This document shows positions 37,324 through 51,698 of a DNA stretch of 64,000 bases, one piece after another (the stretch's first letter is position 1; every line of letters begins with the position of its first letter). The notes beneath the pieces were generated by a model. The model was not told the origin of the DNA and made no database searches. It saw only the letters and a program-made list of their open reading frames with translations. The position numbers and the translations under genes are program-made. Origin of the DNA: Actinosynnema sp040640215 (lineage in GTDB: Bacteria > Actinomycetota > Actinomycetes > Mycobacteriales > Pseudonocardiaceae); assembly GCF_040640215.1 (NCBI RefSeq), contig NZ_JBFABG010000002.1, forward strand, positions 496,001-560,000. Reading direction: 5' to 3'.

Positions 37324-37974
37324 TCAGGCACCACCCTTCGCAGCGGTCTTGACGAACACGGTGCCGCCCTTGGGACCGGGCACCGCGCCCTTGATGAGGA
37401 GCAGGCCCGACTCGAGGTCGACCCGGTGCACCCTCAGGTTCTGGGTGGTGACGCGCTCGTGGCCCATGCGTCCCGCCATGCGCAGGCCCTTGAACACGCG
37501 GCCGGGCGTGGCGCAGCCGCCGATGGAGCCCGGCGAGCGGTGCTTGCGCTGCGTGCCGTGGCTCGCACCGAGGCCGTGGAAGCCGTGGCGCTTCATGACA
37601 CCGGCGGTGCCCTTGCCCTTGCTCGTGCCGACCACGTCGACCACCGCGCCGGCCTCGAAGACCTCGGCGGTGACTTCCTGGCCGACCTGGTACTCGGACG
37701 CGTCCGTGGTGCGCAGCTCCGCCAACTGCCGGCGGGGTGTGACGCCCGCCTTGGCGTAGTGGCCCGCAACGGGCTTCTTGACCTTGCGCGGGTCGATAGC
37801 GCCGAAGGCCAACTGCACGGCCGAGTAGCCGTCGCTTTCCTGGGTCCGGATCTGGGTGACCACGTTCGGCTCTGCCTTGACGACGGTTACCGGCACGATC
37901 CGGTTGTTCTCGTCGAAGACCTGAGTCATGCCGAGCTTGGTGCCCAGGAGGCCCTTAACCTGCCTGTCAGACAT
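37324..37974 (-). CDS. rplC: Ribosomal protein uL3
   Basis: 216 residues. Contains the long extension that reaches the peptidyl transferase centre (HGFHGLGASHGTQRKHRSPG). Early 50S assembly protein. ATG 37974, 28 nt after rpsJ. Confidence 0.98.
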   Translation of the reverse strand: MSDRQVKGLLGTKLGMTQVFDENNRIVPVTVVKAEPNVVTQIRTQESDGYSAVQLAFGAIDPRKVKKPVAGHYAKAGVTPRRQLAELRTTDASEYQVGQEVTAEVFEAGAVVDVVGTSKGKGTAGVMKRHGFHGLGASHGTQRKHRSPGSIGGCATPGRVFKGLRMAGRMGHERVTTQNLRVHRVDLESGLLLIKGAVPGPKGGTVFVKTAAKGGA

Positions 37975-38002
37975 TGGTCTCGTTACTCTCCGCGTCCAAC
38001 GC

Positions 38003-38308
38003 TTACTGGATGTTGACGTCGACGCTCGCCGGCAGGTCGATGCGCATGAGCGCGTCCACCGTCTTCGGCGTCGGGTCGAGGATGTCGATCAGACGCTTGT
38101 GCGTGCGCATCTCGAAGTGCTCGCGCGAGTCCTTGTACTTGTGCGGCGAGCGGATGACGCAGTAGACGTTCTTCTCAGTGGGCAGCGGCACAGGCCCGAC
38201 GACCCGAGCGCCGGTGCGCGTCACGGTCTCGACGATCTTGCGCGCAGACGCGTCGATCGCCTCGTGGTCGTAGGCCTTGAGCCGGATGCGGATCTTCTGT
38301 CCCGCCAT
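38003..38308 (-). CDS. rpsJ: Ribosomal protein uS10 (NusE)
   Basis: 101 residues from ATG 38308 (MAGQKIRIRLKAYDHEAID). It sits in the 30S head and also pairs with NusB/NusG in transcription-translation coupling. First gene of the S10 group; the loop HKYKDSREHFEMRTHKRLID is intact. Confidence 0.98.
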   Translation of the reverse strand: MAGQKIRIRLKAYDHEAIDASARKIVETVTRTGARVVGPVPLPTEKNVYCVIRSPHKYKDSREHFEMRTHKRLIDILDPTPKTVDALMRIDLPASVDVNIQ

Positions 38309-38405
38309 GGTGGCTTGCCGTTCCTCTGCTTCTCGATACCGCTGCGGTGCGGGCAACCGAATGAGGCCGTCAAGCCTTCGGCGCGTACCGCCCCCTATTC
38401 AGGAC

Positions 38406-38500
38406 TGACACCTCAGCGGTGTCACGGTGCCCGGTCCACGCGGTCGGGCGTGTCGCACCCTTGGCCATAGACCGGTCCCACTGATGAAACCTTGTGGGAT
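38406..38500 (-). promoter_or_regulatory. S10 operon leader region
   Basis: The 327-bp gap 38309-38635 holds the tuf terminator and, downstream, the rpsJ leader. Seen on the minus strand: a hairpin from TCCCAC/GTGGGA (38477-38500), the 19-nt element 38442-38460 shared with the rpsL leader, a TGACACC/GGTGTCA inverted repeat (38406-38424) and a possible promoter GTGACA-18 bp-TGAATA ending near 38398. Which of these drives or controls the operon is uncertain. Confidence 0.4.
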
Positions 38501-38519
38501 TGTCGTGCTGCTAGATCCC

Positions 38520-38569
38520 CTCGTGACGGAGCGGCCGGGTTCTGATGGAACCGGCCGCCCCGTGACGAG
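38520..38569 (-). terminator. Terminator of tuf
   Basis: Stem GCGGCC-GGTTC/GAACC-GGCCGC with one bulged G and a 5-nt loop (38531-38558), extended by nearly complementary flanks CTCGTGACGG and CCGTGACGAG. It lies about 70 nt after the tuf stop and separates the str and S10 groups. Confidence 0.75.
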
Positions 38570-38635
38570 CAACCCGTCAATGGTTGCACACCGGGGTGCG
38601 CAGACCAAATCGGGGGTCCGAAAATTAGAGCCAGG

Positions 38636-39829
38636 TCACTTGAGGATCTTGGTGACCGAGCCCGCGCCGACCGTCCGGCCACCCTCGCGGATGGCGAACC
38701 GCAGGCCCTCGTCCATGGCGATCGGCTGGATCAGCTTCACGGCCATGGTCGTGGTGTCGCCCGGCATGACCATCTCGGTGCCCTCGGGGAGGGTCACGAC
38801 GCCGGTCACGTCGGTCGTGCGGAAGTAGAACTGCGGGCGGTAGTTGTTGAAGAACGGCGTGTGGCGGCCACCCTCGTCCTTCGACAGGATGTAGACCTGC
38901 GCGTCGAACTCGGTGTGCGGGGTCGTGGTGCCCGGCTTGACGATCACCATGCCGCGCTCCACCTCCTCGCGCTTGACGCCACGCAGCAGCAGGGCGGCGT
39001 TGTCGCCGGCCTGGCCCTCGTCGAGGAACTTCTTGAACATCTCGATCGAGGTGACCGTGGTCTTCTTCGAGGTCTCCTTGATGCCGACGATCTCGACCTC
39101 TTCGTTGACCTTGACCACGCCGCGCTCGATGCGGCCGGTCACCACGGTGCCGCGACCGGTGATCGTGAAGACGTCCTCGACCGGCATCAGGAACGGCCGG
39201 TCGACCTCGCGCTCGGGCTCCGGGATGTTCTCGTCCACGGCGTCCATCAGGCCGATGAGCTTCTCGCCCCACTCGGCGTCGCCCTCAAGCGCCTTGAGCG
39301 CGGAGACGCGCACGACCGGCAGGTCGTCACCCGGGAACTCGTACTCGGAGAGCAGCTCGCGGACCTCGAGCTCGACGAGCTCCAGGATCTCCTCGTCGTC
39401 CACCATGTCGGCCTTGTTCAGGGCCACCACGATGTAGGGCACACCGACCTGGCGGGCCAGGAGCACGTGCTCCTTGGTCTGCGGCATCGGGCCGTCGGTC
39501 GCCGCGACCACCAGGATGGCACCGTCCATCTGCGCCGCACCGGTGATCATGTTCTTGATGTAGTCGGCGTGACCGGGGCAGTCGACGTGCGCGTAGTGGC
39601 GCTTGTCGGTCTGGTACTCGATGTGCGCGATCGAGATCGTGATGCCGCGCTGCTTCTCCTCCGGCGCCTTGTCGATCTGGTCGAACGGCGTGAAGGGGTT
39701 CAGGTCCGGGAACTTGTCGTGCAGGACCTTGGAGATCGCAGCGGTCAGCGTCGTCTTGCCATGGTCGATGTGACCGATGGTGCCGATGTTGACGTGCGGC
39801 TTCGTCCGCTCGAACTTCGCCTTCGCCAC
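38636..39829 (-). CDS. tuf: Elongation factor Tu
   Basis: 397 residues from GTG 39829, with AGGAGGAC 6 nt upstream; the family N-terminus VAKAKFERTKPHVNIGT starts here. GTPase motifs GHIDHGKT (19-26), DCPGHADY and NKADM are intact, followed by beta-barrel domains 2 and 3. It delivers aminoacyl-tRNA to the ribosome. Last gene of the str operon, 136 nt after fusA. Confidence 0.98.
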   Translation of the reverse strand: MAKAKFERTKPHVNIGTIGHIDHGKTTLTAAISKVLHDKFPDLNPFTPFDQIDKAPEEKQRGITISIAHIEYQTDKRHYAHVDCPGHADYIKNMITGAAQMDGAILVVAATDGPMPQTKEHVLLARQVGVPYIVVALNKADMVDDEEILELVELEVRELLSEYEFPGDDLPVVRVSALKALEGDAEWGEKLIGLMDAVDENIPEPEREVDRPFLMPVEDVFTITGRGTVVTGRIERGVVKVNEEVEIVGIKETSKKTTVTSIEMFKKFLDEGQAGDNAALLLRGVKREEVERGMVIVKPGTTTPHTEFDAQVYILSKDEGGRHTPFFNNYRPQFYFRTTDVTGVVTLPEGTEMVMPGDTTTMAVKLIQPIAMDEGLRFAIREGGRTVGAGSVTKILK

Positions 39830-39862
39830 TGGATTGTCCTCCTGGACTTCTATTGCTTTGCC

Positions 39863-39886
39863 CGGCGGGTGCAGCGACACCCGCCG
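39863..39886 (-). other. Hairpin between fusA and tuf
   Basis: Perfect 9-bp stem CGGCGGGTG/CACCCGCCG with a 6-nt loop, about 34 nt before the tuf start. It could slow read-through from fusA or protect a processed tuf mRNA 5' end. Confidence 0.5.
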
Positions 39887-39965
39887 AACTTCACGTCAGG
39901 GTTGTGCGGACCCCAGGGACGAGACCCCGGAGAGCCCGCGTGGTGCTGCGGTGCTCCGGTTGGGG

Positions 39966-42068
<2,103 letters not shown>

Positions 42069-42115
42069 GGGTGTTTCCCCTGTCTTGAGCTCGCAGGCTC
42101 ACTAGGGCCGGGAGA

Positions 42116-42160
42116 GCCCGGCGGCTGCCCAGAAGTGGGTCTTGTGGCCGGCCGCCGGGC
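42116..42160 (-). other. Hairpin between rpsG and fusA
   Basis: Arms GCCCGGCGGC and GCCGCCGGGC (42116-42125, 42151-42160) pair over 10 bp around a 25-nt loop that can fold further. It occupies most of the 98-nt spacer and may be a partial terminator or RNase site. Confidence 0.5.
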
Positions 42161-42166
42161 GTCACA

Positions 42167-42637
42167 TCACCAGCGGTAGTGGGCGAAGGCCTTGTTCGAC
42201 TCGGCCATCTTGTGGGTGTCCTCGCGGCGCTTGACGCTCGCGCCCAGGCCGTTGCTCGCGTCGAGCAGCTCGTTCATCAGGCGCTCGACCATGGTCTTCT
42301 CGCGGCGCTGCCGGGAGAAGGTGATCAGCCAGCGCAGCGCCAGCGTGGTCGAGCGACCGGGCTTGACCTCGATCGGCACCTGGTAGGTCGCACCACCGAC
42401 GCGGCGGCTCTTGACCTCCAGGGCGGGCTTGACGTTGTCGAGCGCGCGCTTGAGCGTGACCACCGGGTCGGTGCCGTTCTTGTCGCGGGCGCCTTCGAGG
42501 GCGCGGTACACGATCCGCTCGGCCACGGAGCGCTTGCCGTCGACCAGCACCTTGTTGATGAGCTGGGTCACCAGCGGAGAGCTGTAGACCGGGTCGGAGA
42601 TCAACGGCCGCTTCTGGGCCGGTCCCTTGCGGGGCAT
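42167..42637 (-). CDS. rpsG: Ribosomal protein uS7
   Basis: 156 residues from ATG 42637, overlapping the rpsL stop (TGATG). Head-assembly protein of the 30S subunit (LITKVLVDGKRSVAERIVY-like) and str-operon autoregulator in E. coli. Ends at the usual AHYRW. Confidence 0.98.
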   Translation of the reverse strand: MPRKGPAQKRPLISDPVYSSPLVTQLINKVLVDGKRSVAERIVYRALEGARDKNGTDPVVTLKRALDNVKPALEVKSRRVGGATYQVPIEVKPGRSTTLALRWLITFSRQRREKTMVERLMNELLDASNGLGASVKRREDTHKMAESNKAFAHYRW

Positions 42638-43011
42638 CAGCTCTTCTCCTTCTTCGCGCCGTAACGGCTACGGGCCTGCTTGCGGTTCTTCACGCCCTGC
42701 GTGTCGAGGGAACCGCGAATGATCTTGTACCGGACGCCGGGGAGGTCCTTCACACGACCGCCGCGCACGAGCACCATCGAGTGCTCCTGGAGGTTGTGGC
42801 CCTCACCCGGGATGTAGGCCGTGACCTCGATGCCGCTGGTCAGCTTCACGCGAGCGACCTTGCGGAGCGCCGAGTTCGGCTTCTTGGGCGTGGTGGTGTA
42901 GACGCGGGTGCACACACCGCGCCGCTGCGGGCTGCCCTTGAGCGCCGCGGTCTTCTGCTTCGCGACCTTGTCCTGCCGGCCCTTTCGGACCAACTGCTGG
43001 ATCGTTGGCAT
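42637..43011 (-). CDS. rpsL: Ribosomal protein uS12
   Basis: 124 residues from ATG 43011 (MPTIQQLVRKGRQDK). Decoding-centre protein. Lys43 in TTTPKKPNSALRK and Lys in GGRVKDLPGVRY, the two classic streptomycin-resistance positions, are wild type. First gene of the str operon. Confidence 0.98.
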   Translation of the reverse strand: MPTIQQLVRKGRQDKVAKQKTAALKGSPQRRGVCTRVYTTTPKKPNSALRKVARVKLTSGIEVTAYIPGEGHNLQEHSMVLVRGGRVKDLPGVRYKIIRGSLDTQGVKNRKQARSRYGAKKEKS

Positions 43012-43092
43012 TCGCCGACTGCTTCTTCCGTTCGAGTGCCCGTCGCCTTGGGGGCGTCGACCACTGTTTACCTGGTCCCTCTCTGCACCCGA

Positions 43093-43111
43093 GGTCGGGC
43101 GTGTCGCGCCC
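43093..43111 (-). promoter_or_regulatory. 19-nt leader element shared with the rpsJ leader
   Basis: On the minus strand GGGCGCGACACGCCCGACC; the rpsJ leader (38442-38460) has GGGTGCGACACGCCCGACC, 18 of 19 identical. It lies 82 nt before rpsL and 134 nt before rpsJ. It can form a short GGGCG/CGCCC stem. Role unknown; transcript-level control of ribosomal operons is likely. Confidence 0.55.
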
Positions 43112-43239
43112 GTAGACCCCAGGTCCGCAGGCAACATCCCAGGACGCCCCTACGAGTGGAGGTCACCGCGGCCCGCAATCCAGCACCACTGGCGCGTAGG
43201 CACACGGAGCGGCCCGACATGGGTCGGGCACGAGTACCA

Positions 43240-43269
43240 AAGATACCCCGCCCGCTTCCCACTGGTCAA
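43240..43269 (-). promoter_or_regulatory. Promoter of the str operon
   Basis: Minus-strand -35 TTGACC, 18-bp spacer, -10 TATCTT. A start near 43233 gives a leader of about 220 nt containing a GCCCGAC/GTCGGGC hairpin at its 5' end (43212-43229) and the 19-nt element. No other gene is seen in 43012-43415. Confidence 0.75.
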
Positions 43270-43415
43270 AACGGGTCGGTCACACCGCGGGGCCGGGCAC
43301 GCGGGTGCCCCGCCGGTTCACCCGCTGTTCGTGCCCAACGCCGCCCACCTGCGCGGAATTCCCCCGCGCGGACCACCTCCGCCGCCGGTTCCGGGCGGCG
43401 GTCACACTGGGGCGC

Positions 43416-43895
43416 GTGGACTCCGTCGCGCCCGGCCCCGACCCGCTGCGCCGCCGCAAGGCGACGACCGTGCTGGTGATCGTCTCGGTGGTGGTGCTGC
43501 TGCTCGCGGCCGGTGCGGTGTTCGCGCTCAGCCGCACGTCGAACCCCGCCGCGGGGGACTGCGTGGTCACCTCCGGCGGCCCGACGACCCCGATGGCGGT
43601 GCGGAAGATCGACTGCGGCGCGCCCGAGGCGACCTACCGGGTGTCCCCCGCACCGTGCCCGGAGGGCGACTACTTGGCCGCCGACGACCTGTGCCTGAGC
43701 CTGGACGTGGTGCCGGGCGACTGCCTGAAACCCGTTGATTACCAAGGCGTTTCGGCGTTCCACACGTGGCCGTGCGACCAGGGCGAGGTGCGGCGGGTGA
43801 CCCGCGCGGTCGACGTCGCGGACCGCGCCGCGTGCGACGGCGGGGCGGCCCACGTCTACGCCGCTCCCCCGCGCACCGTGTGCCTGGACCGGTGA
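43416..43895 (+). CDS. LppU/SCO3897-like membrane-anchored protein
   Basis: 159 residues from GTG 43416. A basic N-terminus (PDPLRRRKATT) and one membrane helix (about 18-40) anchor an outside domain with paired Cys motifs GDCVVTSGG, KIDCGAPEATYRV, CPEGDY, LCLSLDVVPGDCL. This pattern resembles the LppU/SCO3897 family of actinobacteria, whose function is unknown. It stands 21 bp before a kinase-fold gene on the same strand. The upstream region is shared with the divergent str operon. Confidence 0.75.
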   Translation: MDSVAPGPDPLRRRKATTVLVIVSVVVLLLAAGAVFALSRTSNPAAGDCVVTSGGPTTPMAVRKIDCGAPEATYRVSPAPCPEGDYLAADDLCLSLDVVPGDCLKPVDYQGVSAFHTWPCDQGEVRRVTRAVDVADRAACDGGAAHVYAAPPRTVCLDR

Positions 43896-43916
43896 GCCAC
43901 GGCGCACACTGATCGG

Positions 43917-44786
43917 GTGAACTCCGAACTCGTCGCGGGCATGGCCGCGCTGGTCGCGTCGGACGCGCCGGCCGAGGTGCTCGCGGTGCGCGGCGACGTC
44001 GTGGTGGTGCGGGTGGGCGAGGTGGTGGTCAAGGCCCACGAGCGCGGCACCGACCGCGCGGTGCTCGCCGCCCGGCTCCGGGTGGCCGGCGATCCACGTC
44101 TGGGTGAACTCCTGCTCGCGCCGCTCGACGCGCCGGCGGTGGTGCTGGGCCGGGTGGTCACGGTGTGGCCGCTCGGCGTGCCGGTGCCGCAGGACGTCGA
44201 CGCGCTGCCGCTGGAGGCCGCCGGGCGGCTGCTGGCCGAGCTGCACCGGTTCGGTCGGGCGGACTTCGCCGACCCGGTGCCGCCCGCCGGCGCGCGACCC
44301 CGGATGGAACGCGCGGTGCGCGACCTGGCGGACGTGCCGGGCGCGCGGGTCGTGCGCCGGGCGTTCGGCACGCTGGGGCCGGTGCTCGGGGGCGCGACCG
44401 GGGACACCCTCATCCACGGTGACTGGCACCTCGGGCAGCTCGTCCGGCGCGGTGGCTGGCGGCTGATCGACGTCGACGACCTCGGCCTGGGCGACCCGGC
44501 GTGGGACCTGGCCCGCCCCGCCGCGCTGTTCGCCGCGGGCGTGCTGGACCCGGAGTCGTGGGGCCGGTTGCTGGAGACCTACCTCGACGCCGGCGGGACG
44601 GCCGTGACGCGCGCCGACCCGTGGAGCCGCCTGGAGGTGCCCGCGCGGGCCCTGGTGGTCCAGATGGCCGCGCGTGCGCTGTCGGCTGCGGAGCGCGACG
44701 ACAAATCGCTCACCGAAGCACAAGAGGCGCTGATCGACGCGTGCGGTCGGATCGTCTCGGAACACGAACCCATTCCGCGCGGCTAA
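43917..44786 (+). CDS. Aminoglycoside-phosphotransferase (APH) family protein
   Basis: 289 residues from GTG 43917. The catalytic loop LIHGDWHLGQLV (Asp169) and metal-binding IDVDDLGLGDPAWDLA are those of the APH kinase fold; the usual HGDxxxxN has Gln where Asn is normal. The N-lobe is short. Members phosphorylate small molecules such as choline, homoserine, fructosamine or antibiotics; the substrate here cannot be inferred. Probably co-transcribed with the LppU-like gene. Confidence 0.82.
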   Translation: MNSELVAGMAALVASDAPAEVLAVRGDVVVVRVGEVVVKAHERGTDRAVLAARLRVAGDPRLGELLLAPLDAPAVVLGRVVTVWPLGVPVPQDVDALPLEAAGRLLAELHRFGRADFADPVPPAGARPRMERAVRDLADVPGARVVRRAFGTLGPVLGGATGDTLIHGDWHLGQLVRRGGWRLIDVDDLGLGDPAWDLARPAALFAAGVLDPESWGRLLETYLDAGGTAVTRADPWSRLEVPARALVVQMAARALSAAERDDKSLTEAQEALIDACGRIVSEHEPIPRG

Positions 44787-44824
44787 TATCGCGCGTATCG
44801 CACCGAGAGCAGGAGGCTCACACG

Positions 44825-45124
44825 ATGCAGTGTCCCAAGTGTCATGCGAACATGCGCACCTTCGACCGCATGGGTGTACACATCGAGCAGTGCGACGGCT
44901 GCCGCGGGGTCTTCCTGGACTACGGCGAGCTGGAGGCCATCACGCGCCTGGAGACCCAGATGGCACCGCCGCCCCCGCCGCCCGCCGCGCCCGCTCCCGC
45001 CCAGGTGCACTACGTGCAGCCGGTGCAGCAGGTCCAGCCGGGTTGGGGCGCGCAGCCGCACTACGGCCACGGCTACGGCCACCGCAAGCACCGCGGTCTC
45101 GGCGGGCTGTTCTTCTCGTCCTGA
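44825..45124 (+). CDS. TFIIB-type zinc-ribbon protein
   Basis: 99 residues from ATG 44825 with GGAGG upstream. N-terminal zinc ribbon Cys3-x2-Cys6 and Cys23-x2-Cys26 (QCPKCHANM, EQCDGCRGVFLDYGELEAI), then a Pro/Ala and Gln/Val-rich linker and a His/Gly/Tyr-rich end (HYGHGYGHRKHRGLGG). Small proteins of this type are widespread and uncharacterised. Separate from its neighbours by 38 and 117 bp. Confidence 0.85.
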   Translation: MQCPKCHANMRTFDRMGVHIEQCDGCRGVFLDYGELEAITRLETQMAPPPPPPAAPAPAQVHYVQPVQQVQPGWGAQPHYGHGYGHRKHRGLGGLFFSS

Positions 45125-45241
45125 TCCGCGATCCGAGTCGGTCGTCGAGCCGGTCCCGGCAGGTCCGGGTCCGGTTTCGCCGGCACCGTTGCGACTGGTG
45201 GAAGACCGGGCGATGCTCAGGAGCGGCTGAGGGAGGTCGTC

Positions 45242-45688
45242 ATGTCCGTCGCGACGGAGACCGCGTCGATGCGGTACCTCTTCGACCAGATCGAGGAGAT
45301 CGAAGAGGTCGCGTCGAGCCTCCCGGCGGACGACGAGCGGCGGCACAAGCTCGACGGCGTGGTGGCGCGCGCGCTGCGCAACGCCCCGCCGGTCAGGCCC
45401 GTCGTGGCCGGCGAACTGCTCGACCTGACCGAGAAGACGGTCAAGGCGTGGGCCCGGGAGGGCGTGCTGGCGATCCACAGCCAGGAACCCCGGATGCTCC
45501 TGGACGCCGTGCGGCTGCACGAGGTGCTGCACGTGGTGTCGGAACTGCGCCGCGCCGGCCGCACCCGCGGCCTGCTGGACGAGGTGCACCGCAGGCTGGG
45601 CGACCGGACCCCGCTCGACCGCGAGGACCTGGTGACGGGGCTGGCGCGGTTGGGCCGGGGTGGGGGACGGGCAGTCCGCTCGGCTTGA
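45242..45688 (+). CDS. Small helix-turn-helix DNA-binding protein
   Basis: 148 residues from ATG 45242 (GGGAGG upstream). The middle has a MerR/excisionase-like HTH, ELLDLTEKTVKAWAREGVLA (about 58-78), preceded by a charged helical segment and followed by LHEVLHVVSELRRAGRTRGLL. It resembles the HTH proteins of toxin-antitoxin or membrane-repressor type, but no toxin gene is adjacent. Function not assigned. Confidence 0.72.
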   Translation: MSVATETASMRYLFDQIEEIEEVASSLPADDERRHKLDGVVARALRNAPPVRPVVAGELLDLTEKTVKAWAREGVLAIHSQEPRMLLDAVRLHEVLHVVSELRRAGRTRGLLDEVHRRLGDRTPLDREDLVTGLARLGRGGGRAVRSA

Positions 45689-45772
45689 TCACCGCCGTGG
45701 AGACGCCGCTCGCCGGCGTCCGGGCCACGAACCGCCGTGCCGTTCGGACGGCACTCCCCCAGTCGACGCGTG

Positions 45773-45810
45773 CCGGGTGCGGCGGGGTCGGGCCACCCCG
45801 CCGCACCCGG
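45773..45810. terminator. Bidirectional terminator
   Basis: Perfect 16-bp stem CCGGGTGCGGCGGGGT with its complement and a 6-nt loop, between the convergent HTH gene and the secreted-protein gene. Confidence 0.88.
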
Positions 45811-45822
45811 TGACCGCGCTGG

Positions 45823-46548
45823 TCAGCCCGTCACGGCCAGGTGGCCCTCGACGGCGGTCGGGCGCGGTGCCTTGCCCGGCGCGGAGGCCGCCGGGCCGGT
45901 CGTGATCCGCGCGGTCGGCGTGGGCGTCCCGGATGCCTTGCCACAGCTCGCGGACGCGATGTCGATCTTCTGGACCCCGGCGGCCTCGATGGCGATCGCC
46001 ACCACGGTGAGCGTGCCGTCGGCGGCGCGGGTCTGCTTGTTCAGCACCACGGACGCCACTCCGGGCACGCCGACCCCGGTGTTCGGCGGCGGCTGGACCG
46101 CGAGCGGCACCGCGCCCGCCTTCGCGCCGGCGAGCGTCACCTGGCCCGCACCGTCCACGCAGGACGCGCTGACCGCCTCGGCGGTCACCTCGGCGATGTC
46201 ACCGGGCAGCTTCAGCAGAGCCAACTGCGCCTTGAGGTCCGCGACGCTCGCCCGCGCTCTGCCCCGGTCCGCCTCGGAGCTGAGCGCACCGGCGGACAGG
46301 ACCGGTGAACCGGCGTCCGGGAGCCGCGTCGACGCCGCCGACGTCTGCCGGAACCCGTTGCGGCTGTCCAGCGCGGCCAGCGGCGGGACGGTGAGCGGCC
46401 CGGACGCGGACAGCGCGAACGCGGAACTCGCGCCGGAGGCGGACGGGTCGGCCGCCGCACCCGGGGTGGTCACGACGAGCGCCAACGCGGCGGCGGTGAG
46501 GGCGGTCAGGAACTTCTTACCGGACAAGGCAATGCCTTTCTGGGTCAT
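45823..46548 (-). CDS. Secreted protein, choice-of-anchor P-like
   Basis: 241 residues from ATG 46548, overlapping the L,D-transpeptidase stop (ATGA). Signal peptide about 1-33 (ending GAAAD). The mature part is Ala/Val-rich beta-like with two Cys (SASCVDGAG, SASCGKASG) and opens with SSAFALSASGPLTVPP, which resembles choice-of-anchor P family proteins. No membrane anchor or LPXTG is seen, although the last 25 residues are Pro/Ala-rich and may bind the wall. Role unknown; linked to cell-wall cross-linking by its operon partner. Confidence 0.72.
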   Translation of the reverse strand: MTQKGIALSGKKFLTALTAAALALVVTTPGAAADPSASGASSAFALSASGPLTVPPLAALDSRNGFRQTSAASTRLPDAGSPVLSAGALSSEADRGRARASVADLKAQLALLKLPGDIAEVTAEAVSASCVDGAGQVTLAGAKAGAVPLAVQPPPNTGVGVPGVASVVLNKQTRAADGTLTVVAIAIEAAGVQKIDIASASCGKASGTPTPTARITTGPAASAPGKAPRPTAVEGHLAVTG

Positions 46549-47318
46549 TTGACGATCACCACGGTCCCCAGCGGAAGGGTCAGCAGCAGGTCGAGGGCGT
46601 CGTCCGGGACGCGGATGCAGCCGTCGCTGCCGGCCACGCCGAACGGACTCGCATCCGGCCACCCGTGCAGCGCGACCGTGCCCGGTCCACCGCCGAACGT
46701 CTCGTGGCTGTCGGAGTGCGCGCCCAGGGGGAGGATGTGCGGGCTGAACGTCGTCACGGTTTCCCTGATCGACGCCATGAGGTAGGTCCGGCCGGTCGGG
46801 GTCGGGTACTCGGGCTTGCCCGTGCCGACCGTCCAGGTGCCGCGCGATCGGCCCTTCTCGGACACGTCGAGGCGGAACGCGGCCAGGTCGACGGTGACCA
46901 GGAAGTCGTTCTCGGCGCGCTCGAAGTCGCCCGAGCCGGTGAACACCCAGCCGCTGGAGCGGTTCGGGCGGACCGGCAGCAGCACCTGCGACCAGCCGTC
47001 CCGGCGGGCGATCTCGGGGACCCAGGTCGGCGAGCCGAGCTGGGTCCCCGGCAGCCGGGCGACGGCCTCGCCGTCGGGCCGGTCGTAGACGGGCACGGCC
47101 TTGACGGCCCGGAGCACCTGCCCGGCGGTCGGCGACGTGTCGTCGTCCCGGGGCAGGCCGTCGATCTCGGCGAAGGTGGTGGCCTCCGGGAGGGCCTCGA
47201 AGGACCGCACGTCCACCGCCGTCGGAGCGGGCGGGGGCGGGGGCGGCGGATCCGGGGTGCCGGCGCAGGACGTGACGGCGAGCGCCGACACGGCTGCGAG
47301 CAGCAGCGAACGCAACAT
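46545..47318 (-). CDS. L,D-transpeptidase lipoprotein (YkuD domain)
   Basis: 257 residues. A lipoprotein signal peptide with Cys18 (ALAVTSCAG), a Pro-run linker, an SH3-like segment (VLRAVKAVPVYDRPDG) and a C-terminal YkuD domain (about 135-257) with His218, Ser231 and Cys234 in HGWPDASPF and GSDGCIRV. It should form 3-3 cross-links in peptidoglycan or attach proteins to it. ATG 47318. First gene of a two-gene operon; its promoter must lie in 47319-47640, where I found no clear -10/-35 pair. Confidence 0.9.
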   Translation of the reverse strand: MLRSLLLAAVSALAVTSCAGTPDPPPPPPPAPTAVDVRSFEALPEATTFAEIDGLPRDDDTSPTAGQVLRAVKAVPVYDRPDGEAVARLPGTQLGSPTWVPEIARRDGWSQVLLPVRPNRSSGWVFTGSGDFERAENDFLVTVDLAAFRLDVSEKGRSRGTWTVGTGKPEYPTPTGRTYLMASIRETVTTFSPHILPLGAHSDSHETFGGGPGTVALHGWPDASPFGVAGSDGCIRVPDDALDLLLTLPLGTVVIVK

Positions 47319-47640
47319 CGTGGGTCCCGATCAGGTTGAGGTCAGGTGACGGCGGAGGTGCCTCGACACGGCCGGTAGCGGCCGATCGGCACAAAGTCAC
47401 GCCGTACCGCGAAGCTATCCACTTCCGAGGATCGGTCGCAAGCAGCCCAACGCCCTGCCACCTGAATGCCCCATCGCTTTACTCCACCTGTTCCAATCGG
47501 GCCCAAGATCGCCACTGAAAGTGACGTTCAATTACCGCGCGCTACAGCGGTCCGTCGGCCGTCAGTGCGCTCGGCAGGGGTCCTCGGAGCGTGCCCAGGG
47601 GTGCACGGTGGCTCCGGGAGGTGGAGCAAGGCCGGGAAAG

Positions 47641-47679
47641 CGAACGACCCCCGGAGCGGGAGGCTCCGGGGGTCGTTCG
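47641..47679 (-). terminator. Terminator of rpoBC
   Basis: 17-bp perfect stem with core CCCCCGGAGC/GCTCCGGGGG and a 5-nt loop, 12 nt after the rpoC stop. Its core is the same as in the rplO terminator. Confidence 0.92.
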
Positions 47680-47691
47680 GGGGGACTGCGG

Positions 47692-51588
<3,897 letters not shown>

Positions 51589-51698
51589 GTCTACTCTCTT
51601 CCCCTTTTGATTCGGTTGCCCTTGCGGGCGGTGCTTGGGAGCTGGTGGCTCGGCGGTCGGGGGAAGGCGGGAGGCCCTCCCCCGACCGCCGGCGAGTG

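Noticed and set aside
45242..45688. Antitoxin of a toxin-antitoxin pair
   Set aside because: The HTH resembles such proteins, but no toxin-like gene is next to it.
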